Assembly: GCA_030998225.1 (NCBI GenBank)
Contig: JAPYXD010000704.1
Span: 9,052,001 to 9,116,000, forward strand
Direction: 5' to 3'
DNA from: Diplolepis rosae
Lineage: Eukaryota > Arthropoda > Insecta > Hymenoptera > Diplolepididae
Length of the DNA: 64,000 nt
The first letter of the stretch is position 1; each line of letters begins with the position of its first letter. Of this stretch, positions 48,595 to 60,280 are shown piece by piece. The notes beneath the pieces are model-generated. The model saw only the letters and a program-made list of their open reading frames with translations. It did not search any database and was not told where the DNA came from. Position numbers and translations under genes: made by a program.

Positions 48595-50880
48595 ACAAGA
48601 AAAGCTCATGGACGTCCTGAATAGCTACTAAGTATTATCATTAGGAACTTGTAAAGGATCCAGCAGAGTTAGGGATGTTCGATTCTGATTTGATTCTTTG
48701 AAGATCAATCTTTTTCGGCGAAAAGATCAATCTTTTCGATCGATTCTCTACTAGTTGATTCTTTGCTCTAAAGGTCAAGGTGTTGATTCTTTTTATATAT
48801 ATTTTATATTGAACAGATTTTTAAAATCATGTAGTTATACAAAAATTTTGAATCTGAATGAAATTAAATTACAAAAATATGAATTATCACAATTTAAAAT
48901 ATTTCCAATATGTTTTAATACATTTTGAACAAATCGCTTGAAAATTTTTACTATATGGGATTCAAAATACAATTCTTAGGTTAAACCATGTCCCTGTGTA
49001 TGTATGCAGTCTTTTTCGAATTCTATAATACATCATTTTCTTTAAAAAAATAACTTTCAATCTAAAAGTGGCTCAGCCATTTTGATTTATTTTCTTCGTT
49101 AAAGAGTACTAAATGACGACAATCAATCAATTTTGCCTTAATGGCAATTTACATTCAGAAAACAATCTTTTTGATTAGAAAAGGCGATGTGTATTCAAGT
49201 TTAAATACTAATTCTCTTGATTAAAATAAATTCTTTTTGATTTGAAAGGAATCATTTTCATTCAAAATTGGTCTTTGGAAATAAAAGGGTCTTTTCATTA
49301 TAAATAATGTATCGTTTTGATTTGAAAAGAAAAAATTTTAGGTTCAAGAGTATTCCTCTTGATTCAAAAGGATTTTTTTCCAAGTGTACTTATAATAAAA
49401 ATGATTGGAATCATGTTTTTCAAATGATGTGATTCTTGCAGCTTGAAAAGATGAAAAAGTCACGAGCGCTTTTGACTTCAACTCGCTGTGTATTCTATCA
49501 TTTTCATCTAAACAAAATATTGTGCAGAAAACTTCCCCCAACATTGCTTAACATATTTGTCACAACACGTTTTTCGTGGTCTAATTTACCCGAAAAATTT
49601 TGGCCGCAAAAGTTCGTAAAACAGGGTATTTTATTCGGATTAAGTTTTATAAACAATTACAGTGTTTATGAAATTGTTACCCACTTCAAAGAAAGCGGAA
49701 AAGACTCCTCTACATATTTGAAAAAAAAAGTAGCCCACTTTATCGAAAATTGGCCACGTTTTTGCGAGTTAATTAAGTAGTTTTAAATTCTCTACATTTT
49801 CATATTTTTAAAAATCGGATTTTCGAGACAAAAACATTCTCATACTCACTCTCCCGATTTGGACAATACTTTTACGCGTTTCTAGCGCTCGCCCGGTTCT
49901 TGCATCCCGGCCTTCAATTTACAAATCAAACGGTCTGCAATTTCAATGTAATTTAAAATAAATATTATTTTAAGTATATTTTTAGTGCTTTTTTTTCATA
50001 GTTGATTATTCCTTTATTTAATTTCTACATTTTAAATTTTCATATAATGTTTGTCGATTGATAATTAGAGTTTTTTTATTTAAAATAACTTTATATTTGA
50101 AAAATATACTTCCTTTTTTCATCAATAATACCAAAAATATAATAACAAATTACATAATTACTAAGAATAAACAATTGATTTCTTAAATTAACTTTTTATA
50201 TACGTCTCTAAAAGATCGATTCTTTCCAAGTTGATCTTTTGCAGAATTGATTCTCGTCTATTGGTTTATTTAATCTTAGATCAACTCTGCTGTCCCAAAT
50301 GAAAACGTAGAAAGTAGAAAGTCGCATTCGCTATCGAAAGTCGCGCGATCCTTTGTTTGCTCACGTACATCTCACACAGCCATACGATGCCCCGACTACC
50401 GGCGGAGATTCCCGAACATAGAAACTAATCCCTAAGCAGAGTTTCCTATACTTATCGGTTTTATCACATTGTTTTATATTATCAACTGCTATCAGCAGCA
50501 ATATATCATTGATAGCTTCCCTCCTTTTATCACCACCGAGATTCAACTCATTAGCAAGAAACTCAGCCCGCTGGCGAACCCTGGTGAACTAGTTCTATGC
50601 AGGTGCGTATACGTGATTTTCTACAGGTTCCTGCACACGCACCTACATAGAACTAATCCGCCAGGGTCCACTGGCGAGCTGAGTTTCTCGCTAGTGATTT
50701 GAATCTTCGTGGTAATAAAACTAGGGAAGCTATCAAAAGTATATTGCTGCTGATGGTTGTTGATATTGATAATATTAAGCAGTATAAGAAAACCGATACA
50801 TGGGAAACTCTGCTGGATCCTTTACAAGTTCCCGTTCATGATCCTTGATAGTCATTCAGGACATCATGTACGGTTTCGTC
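48595..50880. repeat. 2.3-kb interrupted inverted repeat
   Basis: The left arm about 48610-48672 (phrase AACTTGTAAAGGATCCAGCA) is mirrored at 50806-50870 at about 80 percent. The interior holds AT-rich sequence with a 114-codon open frame (49436-49780) of no recognised family, and near its right end a tighter palindrome at 50435-50813. The phrase CAGCAGAGTT occurs at each junction, so one element may have inserted into another. The interior open frame is not called as a gene. Confidence 0.6.
50435..50813. repeat. 0.38-kb palindrome
   Basis: The left end AGCAGAGTTTC is mirrored by GAAACTCTGCT. The arms match for about 180 bases, including TTCTATGCAGGTGCGT and its mirror, with a short loop near 50622. 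It lies at the right boundary of the larger inverted repeat. Confidence 0.8.
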
Positions 50881-51494
50881 TCTCAATTTCTTATGCTGTA
50901 CGTGTAGTTTTCCTTATTTCAAAACCTTTGAGCGTTGCATTTGTAATTTCTGCACAAAAACTAGTAAATATGCAAAAATTTGTAATACATCACTTCGGGA
51001 TCACGCCGCTTGACATTATTACTCATAAAGGTTTTTCATAAAAGTTTGTGGAATATATGTTCTGTACAATAGATATTGCTGCAGGTCGGATAGTTTCTGA
51101 ACAAACCACATATTTGTTGTAGTCTATGTAAAATGCGGCTTAATTTATAGAGGTATTTTTTTTGTATATTGTAATATAATCTTATTTTTTAGATTTCAAA
51201 TTATAATATAAGCGTGTGCGTGTCTCTGCTTTTAAGTGAGTCATGTTAATGAAGCGATAGTTCGCGAAAAAATTGTTTGGATCAATAAAATTGAGAGGAA
51301 CAAAGTAGAGGAATTTAATTGAGTATTTAATAATAAGAAGGGTTGATTAAATGATTATAATGTAGTCTAAGAATTATTGTTACTTTTTTGTTTAAAGTAT
51401 TGATTTTCTGCTAGTAATGGTAAATTTAATTTAAACCAAATTGAATGATTAATTATTTATCAATGAAACACATGAAAGTAAAATATCCAAATGA

Positions 51495-51860
51495 ATATAC
51501 AGGGTGTGCCATCTATTTGTGACCTATTTATTTATTAAATCAAATGAAAATGAGTAAATTTTTTTTCTTATTTTGTCAATGTACATTTTATTCAGTTCAT
51601 GGAAATTACTACAAGTCAATTATGAAAAATAATATCTTGTAAAAATCCGCCTTTTGCTGTGATGCAAGCGTGAGCCTTTTTTTCAAGTCTCACATGCCTT
51701 TAATTGTGAAGACCGACGTCTGGACGAAGTTGTCGGGTTTTTTTCAATTGAATGCCTTCCATGTTCAATGTTGTCGTCAGAGCGCTTTTTTTTGGTTTAT
51801 TTGGTTTCTTAATGTTGCTCAAATGTGCCGTAGATGTAATTTTTTCATAGATTTTCACAA
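51495..51860 (-). pseudogene. Transposase relic (DDE type), C-terminal scrap
   Basis: On the minus strand one frame gives RLEKKAHACITAKGGFLQDI followed by IFHN and a stop at about 51622. This resembles the end of IS630/mariner-like transposases, where a helix and a Lys/Asp-Gly-Gly turn close the protein. The flank ACAGGGTGTGCCATCTATTT at 51499-51518 looks like an element end, and GATGGCACACG near 52113 may be its weak mirror. Upstream frames are broken. It could be a different element type; confidence is modest. Confidence 0.4.
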
Positions 51861-51871
51861 TTAAGTACCCA

Positions 51872-52075
51872 CCCTTCTAGAAATAATCAATTGGGCATGA
51901 TTGGATTCGGTTGACCCGATTGAGAAATATTAGCAAATACGATGGAAATCAATGAATTTAATTGTTTCCCATCGTTTTTAAGAATACAAATCAATTAATT
52001 TAATTGTTTTCAATCGTGTTTCTTTATCGTTCTCAATCGAATCTAATCGTGTCCAATCGATTATTTCTAGAAGGG
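51872..52075. mobile_element. 204-bp MITE with CCCTTCTAGAAATAATC ends
   Basis: The terminal inverted repeats CCCTTCTAGAAATAATC and GATTATTTCTAGAAGGG are perfect over 17 bases. The interior has an AATCAATT/AATCGATT-rich sequence and a second imperfect pairing (GATTGGATTCGGT-like). A CA dinucleotide flanks both ends. Superfamily unknown. Confidence 0.8.
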
Positions 52076-52499
52076 CAGATAACAAAATGACGGAACATGA
52101 GCCAATTGACTGGACTGTCGTGATGGCACACGAGTAGCTGAATGCACGCGCTATAGCTGTTTATATTGCCTGCCCGATAGCCTCGATGACGCGTGCCGGA
52201 AAAATGCTGGTTCCTTCTTCTTCTTCTTGGTTGTGGCTTCTTGCTGAGTCTAGCAAATAGCCATATCTGTACAAATTAATAACATTGGTTCACAACAGAA
52301 ATATCCAAGTCCAGTTAGAGCATCAAGCAACAAACAACAGCGGCCAACAACGGCAAGCAAACAAGGCAAGCTCCGCAGTCGGAAGGCCAGCAGGTATTCA
52401 AGCTTAAGCTGTCTATAAGGATAGGAGGGTGAGGCCAAAAGATATTCGATCAGACCCCAAGGCAGAGGAAGGGCAAGCAAAGGCATACATTCAGTTGGC

Positions 52500-53642
52500 C
52501 TAAATGATCAGATCTCCAAATTGAAGAAATCTCTCCAGCTCCCCAACAGCCTCTGGATTCGGGGCAAAGATCAAATCCCCCAAATCAACCTGTTCAGGGG
52601 GCCTCCCCGGGAATCGCTCTGCCAAGAAACGAAAGAACCTCGGTCTGCCCTCCGATAGAATGGGGCACTCACTGGTCAAGTGCGCAAGGCTCTTTAACTC
52701 CGCGCCACAGCCGCAACCGACATCCATATCCCATCCCATTCTAGCAAAATGGGTCCCGGTAAAAATATGTGCAGTTCTCAGACGCGTGACCAGACTGATA
52801 TAGCCCCTAGGGAACCTGTGACCCGTAAACCATTGTCTAGGTGTTTTGAAAGTAACTCTGTTAAAATAATCACTACGACCAGACAGTGAACGTGCGTAAG
52901 GCCATAAGGTATGGCACCAGGTCCTGAAGTCTTGGTCAAGAGCAGAAAAGGGGTCAGTCAGAGGAATCCCACAACTCACAGTAAAAGGCAGTCGGGAGGC
53001 TGACCTAGCCACATAGTCAGCCTGCTCATTTCTAACGATCCCAGAGTGCGACGGGATCCATGCAAAACCAACCGCGCAGTCCCGCTCCTGCATGAAAGAT
53101 AGAAGATGGAGGATCTTATATACATAAGGAGATGCACAAGATGAAAAGATCCCGTCGCGAAGATGAAAAACAATAAACACCACAGCGGAGGGAAAACGCA
53201 TCCTAAGAATGTATTTGAGAGCACAGAAGATGGAATAGAGTTCCGCAGAGAGAACCGAGGCGAGACTCGTAAGGCGAATACCGAATCTGTACCCTAAGGA
53301 AGGGGTGCAGAAGCCAACGTCCACACCCCCAAAAGAATCATCACGTGACGCATCAGAAAAAACACGAACAGAGTACGGATACCTAATGTTAACCAAGCTG
53401 TTGAATTCAACTGCAGGCTCGACAGCACCCCTCACCTCTCGACCAGTCTCAAAATCCAGCGCAACAGGGATGGTCAGGTCAGACCACGCATAGTGAAAGT
53501 GTAGGGGCCGAATCGTGCGAAGATACATGCCCAGTAAGCCCCGAACACTCTCATAGGCAAGCAGGAGGCCACATCTCGCAGGGTTGATCCTAAATCGCCT
53601 GATTCGGGACCTCTCAAACAGTAAGGACAGCTTGGGAATCAA
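52500..53642 (-). pseudogene. LINE ORF2 C-terminus: RT thumb end, RNase H, zinc knuckle
   Basis: An open frame of 380 codons. RNase H motifs: VFSDAS with Asp97, SAELYSI with Glu134, and WIPSHSGIVRNEQADYVA with His199 and Asp209. The third acidic residue, usually in a SDS context, is not clearly present (FHLRDG instead), hinting at local damage. The C-terminus has the CCHC-like CGCGAELKSLAHLTSEC typical of I- and Jockey-related LINEs. RNase H removes the RNA strand during target-primed reverse transcription. The frame is open to its stop, but the upstream RT lies in other frames, so this is a piece of a broken ORF2. The internal Met is not a real start. Confidence 0.85.
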
Positions 53643-53649
53643 TGGGCCG

Positions 53650-54715
53650 CCCCTCGAAGATGCATTTCAAAGAATGAAGCGGTTGCCCAGAAGAGAACTT
53701 CGCAGCCCAAGCGGCGGCTCGTTCGACTCAGAAAGGAGCACAGCGATGGGGTCGAGCGCATGCAGCCCAGGGCCACACGCAAAGCCTCATACTGAGCTCT
53801 ATCCAGAATTCCCAGGGCTGATCAACAAGCACCCGCAAAAAACTGATAGCCGCACTCCAGGTATGTCCTAACTAACCCTCTATAAACAAGAAGGAGTTAG
53901 GAGGCGGAAACCCCCCAGGAGACCCTAGACAAAGCCCTAAGTACACCAATCGCGCGCATAGCCCTACCGGCGATGTATTTGATGTGAGGTGTCCAGAAAA
54001 GACGCGAATCCAGGATGGCCCCCAGATATTTGAGGGAGTCCTGTCAGCGGATCTCGAATCCATCGACATCCAAAACAATATTACGAGAACCAGAGCGAGA
54101 CCTAGTGAAGAGACGAAGCTGGGATTTTGGGATGAAGATGGACACGCCAATTTCACAAAACCACGGAGACAACATGCCCACCGCCCCCTCAAGGCGTTCG
54201 AGCGCCCTTTGAGGCTCCCCATGTCTCGTGTATAGCAACAAGTCATCAGCGTACATCGAACACCTGACATCTGCCGGAAGAACGTCGTTAAGCCCTCTGA
54301 GGTGGAGATTAAATAAAAGTGGTGAGAGGACACCCCCCCCCCCCCTCCCGAGGAACACCCACTCCACGAAGTCTAGAAGCATCATCAGTGTCCGAGAAGT
54401 AAAGGGTTCTCTTTCAAATGTCTTGCAGAAGGTTGAAGTAAGCGTGATGGGTTGAAACTTGTCGGAGCCAGCCTTCGGAACAAATGAAGCCAAGGTGTCG
54501 CCCCAAGAGGGGGGGAACCTAGAAACGGTGAACATAAGATGGAAGAGAGACAGCAAACATTCCTTGGCGCGTTCAGAAAGACCCAAAAGGGCCCCACAGC
54601 CGACACCGTCCAAACCGGGAGCAGAGCAAACATTACAGGAGCTCAGAAACGCAGAAAACTCGCGCTCGGTGAACGGCCGATTCATGGGGTCAGTATCGTC
54701 CACATCAGATAACAT
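53650..54715 (-). pseudogene. LINE reverse transcriptase, deleted and frameshifted
   Basis: The recognisable RT pieces are SAPGLDGVGCGAL (finger), FQPITLTSTFCKTFE (motif 2), GVLSPLLFNLHLRGLND (motif 4) and the catalytic box SMYADDLLLYT. Only about 30 residues separate motif 2 from motif 4, where related enzymes have over 100, so the block with the first catalytic aspartate appears deleted. Just before motif 4 a run of 13 C on the plus strand (54333-54345) shifts frame. Thumb sequence continues in another frame down to about 53650 (LDSRLFWTPHIKYIAGRAM). The enzyme cannot be functional. Confidence 0.8.
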
Positions 54716-55275
54716 TGAAATCTCAATCGGCCGGTACTCGGGCAGACCAACTCCTCTCTAAAAGCCCCCAGAGCAGGCGAGTCCGGATCCGTCCCACGGC
54801 CCGTACGGAAGGCGGCAACGCGTCAAGAAAGTGACTTAGCCGTTTTCCAGATCCTAGTCAGACCCGTCGAGGGGTCAATGAACTCACAGAACGAGACGAA
54901 AGAAAGGTACTTCTGTCTTCTAAGAAATCTTTTAACCTCCTCATTCACCCTCCTGCAAGAAACTCTCTCCTCCCTGGACTAGCAAGCAATATACTTCCTG
55001 AGGGCATCACTTCTTCTAGAAATGGCCGCATCGCATTCCGAGTTCCATCACAGCGGCTGGGATCTCCTCTTGCCCAGCAAGGAGGAAGGGCGATAGGCCC
55101 CACAACGCTCCAAGGCTCCCGTGATCAGCCCGAAAAACCCGGAGTACAACACAGCCGGGTCAGAGCAACCGTCGGGAGGCAAATCAAGCCTCAACAGCCC
55201 GTCGTCGACCAGCTCCCGAAAACGAACCCAATCAACGTTCTTAGTGTTAACACGATTCGATGTTGAGCGAGCGTA

Positions 55276-55959
55276 TCAAGGTGACACCCCGAGATTGCCC
55301 AGATCCAAAAAATGGTCAGATCCGAAAGTGTCATCAGTGACACAGATCGAAGCCACCCCGATCCTCGAAGACGAGAGGAATAACAGAACCAAATTTCCAC
55401 CAGAGCGTCCTGGGGCAGCCAAGAAGGTGGGCACGGAGTCATTCAAAGGAGTCAACTCATGGTCGAGAACCGCCGAACACAACTCGTGCCCCTGGAAATT
55501 GGAATATCGGGCCCCCCATAGAGGAGAGTGGGCATTGAAGTCACCACAAAAGAGCAGAAATTCACAGCCCAGTGAACAATCAATGAGCGACGACCTCAAA
55601 CCAGCGTCGACTCCCTATTCCAGCGGCGCATACAGCGACATAACCGCCAAGGAGCCCATGGCTACCACATCCAATCGAGCACACCAAGGTCCATCCACAG
55701 AAAGAGGGAGGATAGATAAACCATCACAAGCCAGGATAACCGAGTCGCCCCCTCCACCCCCAGGGCGATCACATCTATAAGTCAGATAGCCGAAGAACGC
55801 GAAGACAACGTCCTCGACAAGCCACGACTCAGTGATACAGAGAATATCCAGCTCCCTATCATGCAGGAGAAACTCAACATCAGCCCTCTTATTATTCACA
55901 CTATGTGCATTCCAAACTGCAAATCTAATACCCCTTCCAGTGGAACACATGATAGCCAA
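55276..55959 (-). pseudogene. LINE APE-type endonuclease domain
   Basis: The domain opens with RFAVWNAHSVNNKRADVEFL and ILCITESWL (conserved Asn and Glu), followed by YRCDRPGGGGGDSVIL. After an in-frame TAG near 55612 it resumes with LLFCGDFNAHSPLWG (catalytic GDFNAHS) and ends near a SDH motif (FGSDHFLDL). Apart from the nonsense codon the two halves share one frame. This endonuclease nicks target DNA to prime reverse transcription. The linker downstream to about 54730 continues with stops. Confidence 0.85.
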
Positions 55960-56099
55960 ACTAGGATAACAATGTTAACGCAGAACATAAAAAGCAACTT
56001 ATCTATAATAGTATATACAAAATAGAGATAAAAAGAAAAATCGTAAAAATAAGACCTTAAGAACTAAGATAACGTATGTAACAGAAGCTGGGGCAAGCT

Positions 56100-57360
56100 A
56101 GAGCCCAGCATGGTGTGATCCTCCAGGAGGGCCAGGGCCAACTGCCGAGAAGGAGGCACCAGAGACCGCGCCCGAAGAACCAAGAGACCCATGATCCCGA
56201 GCCACCCCCGGGCCCAGCTCACCAGGACGTCCAAGGTCCAGCAGGGACCTAGCAACCTCAAGAGCCGAACCAGAGCCAGATGGTAGGGAGACAGAGGGGC
56301 AGAAACCCAAATCAACCTCGTGCAACACCGAAGGGGGAACCTCAAGAGAGATACGGTCCAAACCAATCTCAAGTCGACGGCCCGGTCTCAGAATGCCACG
56401 CTCCCGTAACGCACTCACGAGAGGAAGCAACATGGTCGCCACAACAGTTAGAGCAAAAGGCTGACCGCAAGTTATTAGGATTATCAGCGATATCCGTAGC
56501 TAAGTATTTAGGGTCAATCGGACTGGTAAAGGCCTTCTTTCGAATTAAAGACGTAGGAATGAACAGCTTGAAACCCCCCTCAAGAGGTCACGCGAGCGAA
56601 CAAGAGTGTTAGCGTCCTCCCTAGACACAAATTGGATCTTGACCTGGTTTAGGCCATTGTAGAAGATGGTTCTGCCTCCGCTAATCACCAGATCGATACA
56701 TTCCGTCAAGGCCAAACGATCGTACTTGCCCAAGTTCTTCCCAGGCCTGGTGCCTCTCCATCAATACTATATATGGCGGTGTAGAAGCATCCGAAAAGAC
56801 GTCATATAGGGGGTTGTGTGGTTTGGACCACAGAAGACCAGAGGACGGGTCACACGAAGGCGGGTCAGAGAAATCGTCGATCCTTTTCATCAAGGTCTGA
56901 CTCATATCATCGCAAGTCAATTCAGAACCAGTGATCCCAGAACGTGGGAGCTGGCGGCCCCCACCATAGACCCCACCAGCTCATGGCTTCTTCCTCGCTC
57001 GACTGCCATAGGTTGGTTGAGTGAGGAAGACACAATGAGCTCGTGGCATTTATGGTGGGGCCGCCAGCTCCCACGTTCTGGGATCACTGGTCAGAACACG
57101 GATCAGAATCAGACGGGAGCCTATTCTTCTTACTCTGTGATAGCAGCTGCGAAGGCGGGGAGGAAATGGGTCTCTTGCGACCATTCATAAGGGCCAGGCC
57201 AGCTCGGTCAGCACCCGAGGGACCAGCAGTTAAAGCGAAAGTGCCCGAACTCACATCCCGGCCAGACCTCACCGAGGCAAGGCCGCGTCCACGACCCACG
57301 CGCTGAGCATTACCACGGCCGTCCGCCGTCAGACCCTTATCAGATCCAGTCGGAGCCATG
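56100..57360 (-). pseudogene. LINE ORF1 (gag-like), fragmented
   Basis: The likely start MAPTGSDKGLTADGRGN is at about 57359 and is followed by a basic, Arg/Gly/Ser-rich N-terminal part. Later fragments, in changed frames, include GGRTIFYNGLNQVKIQF and EDANTLVRSRDLLRG, similar to the nucleic-acid-binding middle of LINE gag proteins. Next comes a Cys-rich stretch (about 56480-56440) of zinc-knuckle type. A 165-bp foldback (56927-57091) interrupts the frame. The product would have coated element RNA. Family assignment rests mostly on position before ORF2. Confidence 0.6.
56927..57091. repeat. Foldback inside LINE ORF1
   Basis: ACCAGTGATCCCAGAACGTG and the following 22 bases at 56927-56968 are mirrored almost exactly at 57050-57091. 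An inner pair (GCTTCTTCCTCGCTC and GAGTGAGGAAGACAC) extends the stem imperfectly to about 75 bp. It introduces stop codons into ORF1, so it arose after the element was last active, or is part of its decay. Confidence 0.85.
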
Positions 57361-57647
57361 GCGCAAAGCCGGGTAGTAGCTAAAACCAGAACGCAGACAG
57401 AAGCCACGGAAGGAAAAAAAAAGCAAAATTATAAAGGCAAGAGCAGATTGCCAGGCAGAGCTTACCCCAATCAATCTTTAGGCGCACATACGTGTAATAA
57501 AAAGTAAAAAGCACAAAATACCAAATACAACAAAAATTAAAATTGAGAAAATAATAAATTTTAAAGAAAAAGCACTTAAATAACTAACTGATTACCCTCT
57601 GTATATAGGTAAGGCTAAGCATACATCCGTTTTATAATATTAAGGAT

Positions 57648-57831
57648 AAATATTTAAAGAATTTAAAAAATCTTTCTGTGGAAAAAAATACGCTTTCGAC
57701 TGCGCTGGGATTCGAGCCCAGGTCTTTCAATTGCCGGTCGACTCGGCAATCGAAAGACCTGGGCTCGAATCCCAGCGCAGTCGAAAGCGTATTTTTTTCC
57801 ACAGAAAGATTTTTTAAATTCTTTAAATATT
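57648..57831. repeat. 184-bp near-perfect palindrome with tRNA T-arm-like motif
   Basis: The arms 57648-57735 and 57744-57831 are complementary with a single mismatch around a loop of about 7 bases (GTCGACT region). Each arm contains CTGGGCTCGAATCCCAG, which mimics a tRNA T-arm, and CGCAGTCGAAAGCG. About 70 bases of one arm (CCACAGAAAGATTTT and flanks) also occur at 3680-3745, so this belongs to a dispersed foldback family. A 60-codon open frame across it is palindrome sequence and not a gene. Confidence 0.9.
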
Positions 57832-58789
57832 TGAATTCAATTGCATTATTTGCGATGTAAGAGTTTGAAATTGTCTACAAGGGCACCTGTCGACAACGTA
57901 TCCTATCTGATACGCGACTAGTGAACCTCCGATAAGTTCAAGCAAAATATTACAGGTTATGCGTAGAGGGCATAAAGGTAAACACTTAATAGAAGAAAGC
58001 TAGCAAACACAATAATGTAGCAAAGTTCCCAGCTAGGCGTCTCTTCTTATGTTTAAATATTCTTCCAGGCGCTCTAAAATATAGAATTGCTTTACAATAT
58101 TTTAATACAATTGGTTAATTTGAAATGTTTGAATTGGCTTTCCATGAAAAGAAACATTTTTTCACGAAATATGGATGAAATATCTGTCAATTTCGCGCTC
58201 TAAATGATTCATAAAATTCAAAATATAGACTGCTGTGAAAAAAAATATTTTAAAAATAAAAGTAAACAGATTAAAAGTTAGCAAATAAAAAGTATCAATT
58301 TACGCATTTGTGGAAAAATCTCATTTTGAAATGTTGCACACTATTATTCAATATTCAAATGAAAACGTTTCTATAAAAATATTAAACAAAATGGAAACCA
58401 AATACGGTCACGATAATCCCCTGATTAAATAGGTCTTACACAAGGAGCAAAATTCGATAAGTGTACCTGTCTAAAATTTTGTCATTCAGGATTTTATTGA
58501 AACTTTGCTAGATTGTAGTATTGATGAAACCCTTAAATTAGTGTTTTCAGATCCTGGATGGAATTCGCCCCCTCCACTTTACCATATTATCTTTAAAAAA
58601 AACAATTTTTCCAGTATAATTTGGAAAAACTTTTTAATATAATTGAAGAACAAATTAAAAAAGTAATATAATCCTGTAAAGGGTGTGCGTTTATCTAAAC
58701 TTTTTCATGTGTATAATTTGGAAATCTTTTTTTTTAATTTTAAATGAAAATTTTTTTTCTTGAAAATTAATAATCAAGAACCAGAAATC

Positions 58790-59105
58790 GTTCTGACCTC
58801 GGATTCGTTCGGATTAATTCTGATTGAAAATTCGGTTTGGATCAATGTGAGTTTGGATTGATTCGAATTGATCTGGATTGAAAACTTGATTTCGGATTAG
58901 TTCGGGTTCATTCGGATTGATGTCTCGGAATAATTCGCATTGAGTCGGATTGATTTTTGACCGTTTTTCATCAAACGAGATACAAAATGTTTTTCGGATT
59001 GGTTCGGAATGATTCGCATTGGCTCGGATACAGATATCGGAATGAATCGGAATAGTTCTGATTGGCTCGGAATTAATTCCTATCCGATACTTTCACCAGG
59101 GTACT
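58790..59105 (+). repeat. GATTCGGATT-type dispersed repeat, second copy
   Basis: It matches the right half of 16490-16875 in order, sharing TTGAAAATTCGGTTTGGATC, GGATACAGATATCGGAATGA and the CCGATACTTTC end. It is followed directly by another repeat fragment (ATGCGCCGGAG and on) that is also found at 4143. Confidence 0.75.
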
Positions 59106-59581
59106 TTTAACTGTCGCATAAAAACGCGTAAATGCGCCGGAGTCACATAAAATAATAATTTTATCGAATTTTCCGGAGAAGACAGTAATGCGTTACATTT
59201 TTATGCATTTTTGTCTTCTCCGGAAACTTTATTTAAATTATTTTATTAATAAAGTGGTCGTATGTAATTAGTGACGTTAGACCCTACCACACGGCCTTAA
59301 CGACTTCAATTTGTTTACATCGTCATTCTTTCGACTCTTCGAACTGCACCATCACCAAACTAATCCTAGAAAGCTCGTAAACCCAGTTCCCCTATTATCC
59401 GACTTGAGTGTATGATAACAATAAACAGTACGAGCATTCATGTCTTTAGTCTTTATCTTGACAAAAAATTGAATTGACTGCAAAGCCGCTTCTCTTCAAA
59501 GGCACATACAAGCACAATGTATTAAAATTATTTTTAAATAAAAAATGAACATCACATTCGTAAAGGATAAAAAATCATATA

Positions 59582-60273
59582 CACTACCGGTCAAAATTGT
59601 GGGACCACTTACAAAAATTGAATTAAAAACATGCTTGTCTTTGAAAGCGGCTATCTCCGTGAAAAATTAAGTTAGAAATATTTTTGAAGAGGCGTTTGAA
59701 AGATTATAAAATTTTGCGTCGAATAAGCTCTACTTGAAGTATCTTCATTAAACAGAAGCCGAGATAGCGTGTGAGAAAGGCCGACGTAATTTCCGATATT
59801 GACAAATTTTCACTTTCAAACTTCAGCTGCCTGCATACTTTAGGGAAGTGATAGGAAAAATTTGAAACTTTGCTAAAATAACGCCTAAAGCCTCAGCTAT
59901 AAATTGAGCCCAAAAACATTTTAAAAATTTCATTAGTTTCCGAGATATGACTTTATTTGTTGAGCGATGCTCGAAAGATTTTTGGAGCAGCGTTTCAGCC
60001 GGTCGCTTGACTCACGAGACACTGTCAGGGCACAATAGGCGTTAGGCGCCAAACGGGGCACCACTATTCGGAGAATATTTATTCTTTTTTAATCGGCTTC
60101 TGTTTAATGAAGATACTTCAAGTAGAGCTTATTCGACGCAAAATTTTATAATCTTTCAAACGCCTCTTCAAAAATATTTCTAACTTAATTTTTCACGGAG
60201 ATAGCCGCTTTCAAAGACAAGCATGTTTTTAATTCAATTTTTGTAAGTGGTCCCACAATTTTGACCGGTAGTG
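59582..60273. mobile_element. 0.69-kb Tc1-like foldback MITE
   Basis: The ends are CACTACCGGTCAAAATTGTG and its exact mirror, flanked by TA (59580-59581 and 60274-60275). The arms are complementary for at least 190 bases (for example AAAGCGGCTATCTCCGTG and its mirror); the unpaired centre is about 59790-60080. The CACTACCGGTCAAAA end is typical of Tc1-like elements. No transposase. Confidence 0.9.
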
Positions 60274-60280
60274 TATATGA

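Larger units (their letters stand above)
52212..57420 (-). mobile_element. LINE (I-group, RNase H-bearing), decayed
   Basis: A non-LTR retrotransposon on the minus strand, markedly GC-richer than its surroundings. In order it carries a gag-like ORF1 (about 57400-56100), an APE-type endonuclease (about 55960-55280), a linker, a reverse transcriptase (about 54715-53650), an RNase H and a C-terminal zinc knuckle (53640-52500). The 3' end on the minus strand is a short AAG repeat (52212-52226), as in elements of the I group that end in simple repeats. Frameshifts, nonsense codons and an apparent deletion make it inactive. Plus-strand open frames in this interval are antisense shadows. The 5' limit is uncertain, and no target duplication was identified. 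Confidence 0.85.

Noticed and set aside
49436..49780. 114-codon open frame
   Set aside because: No family resemblance, low-complexity flanks and location inside an inverted repeat; kept only as an oddity.
53584..55780. Several plus-strand open frames up to 219 codons
   Set aside because: They are antisense to the LINE endonuclease, RT and RNase H; the minus strand carries the recognisable motifs.
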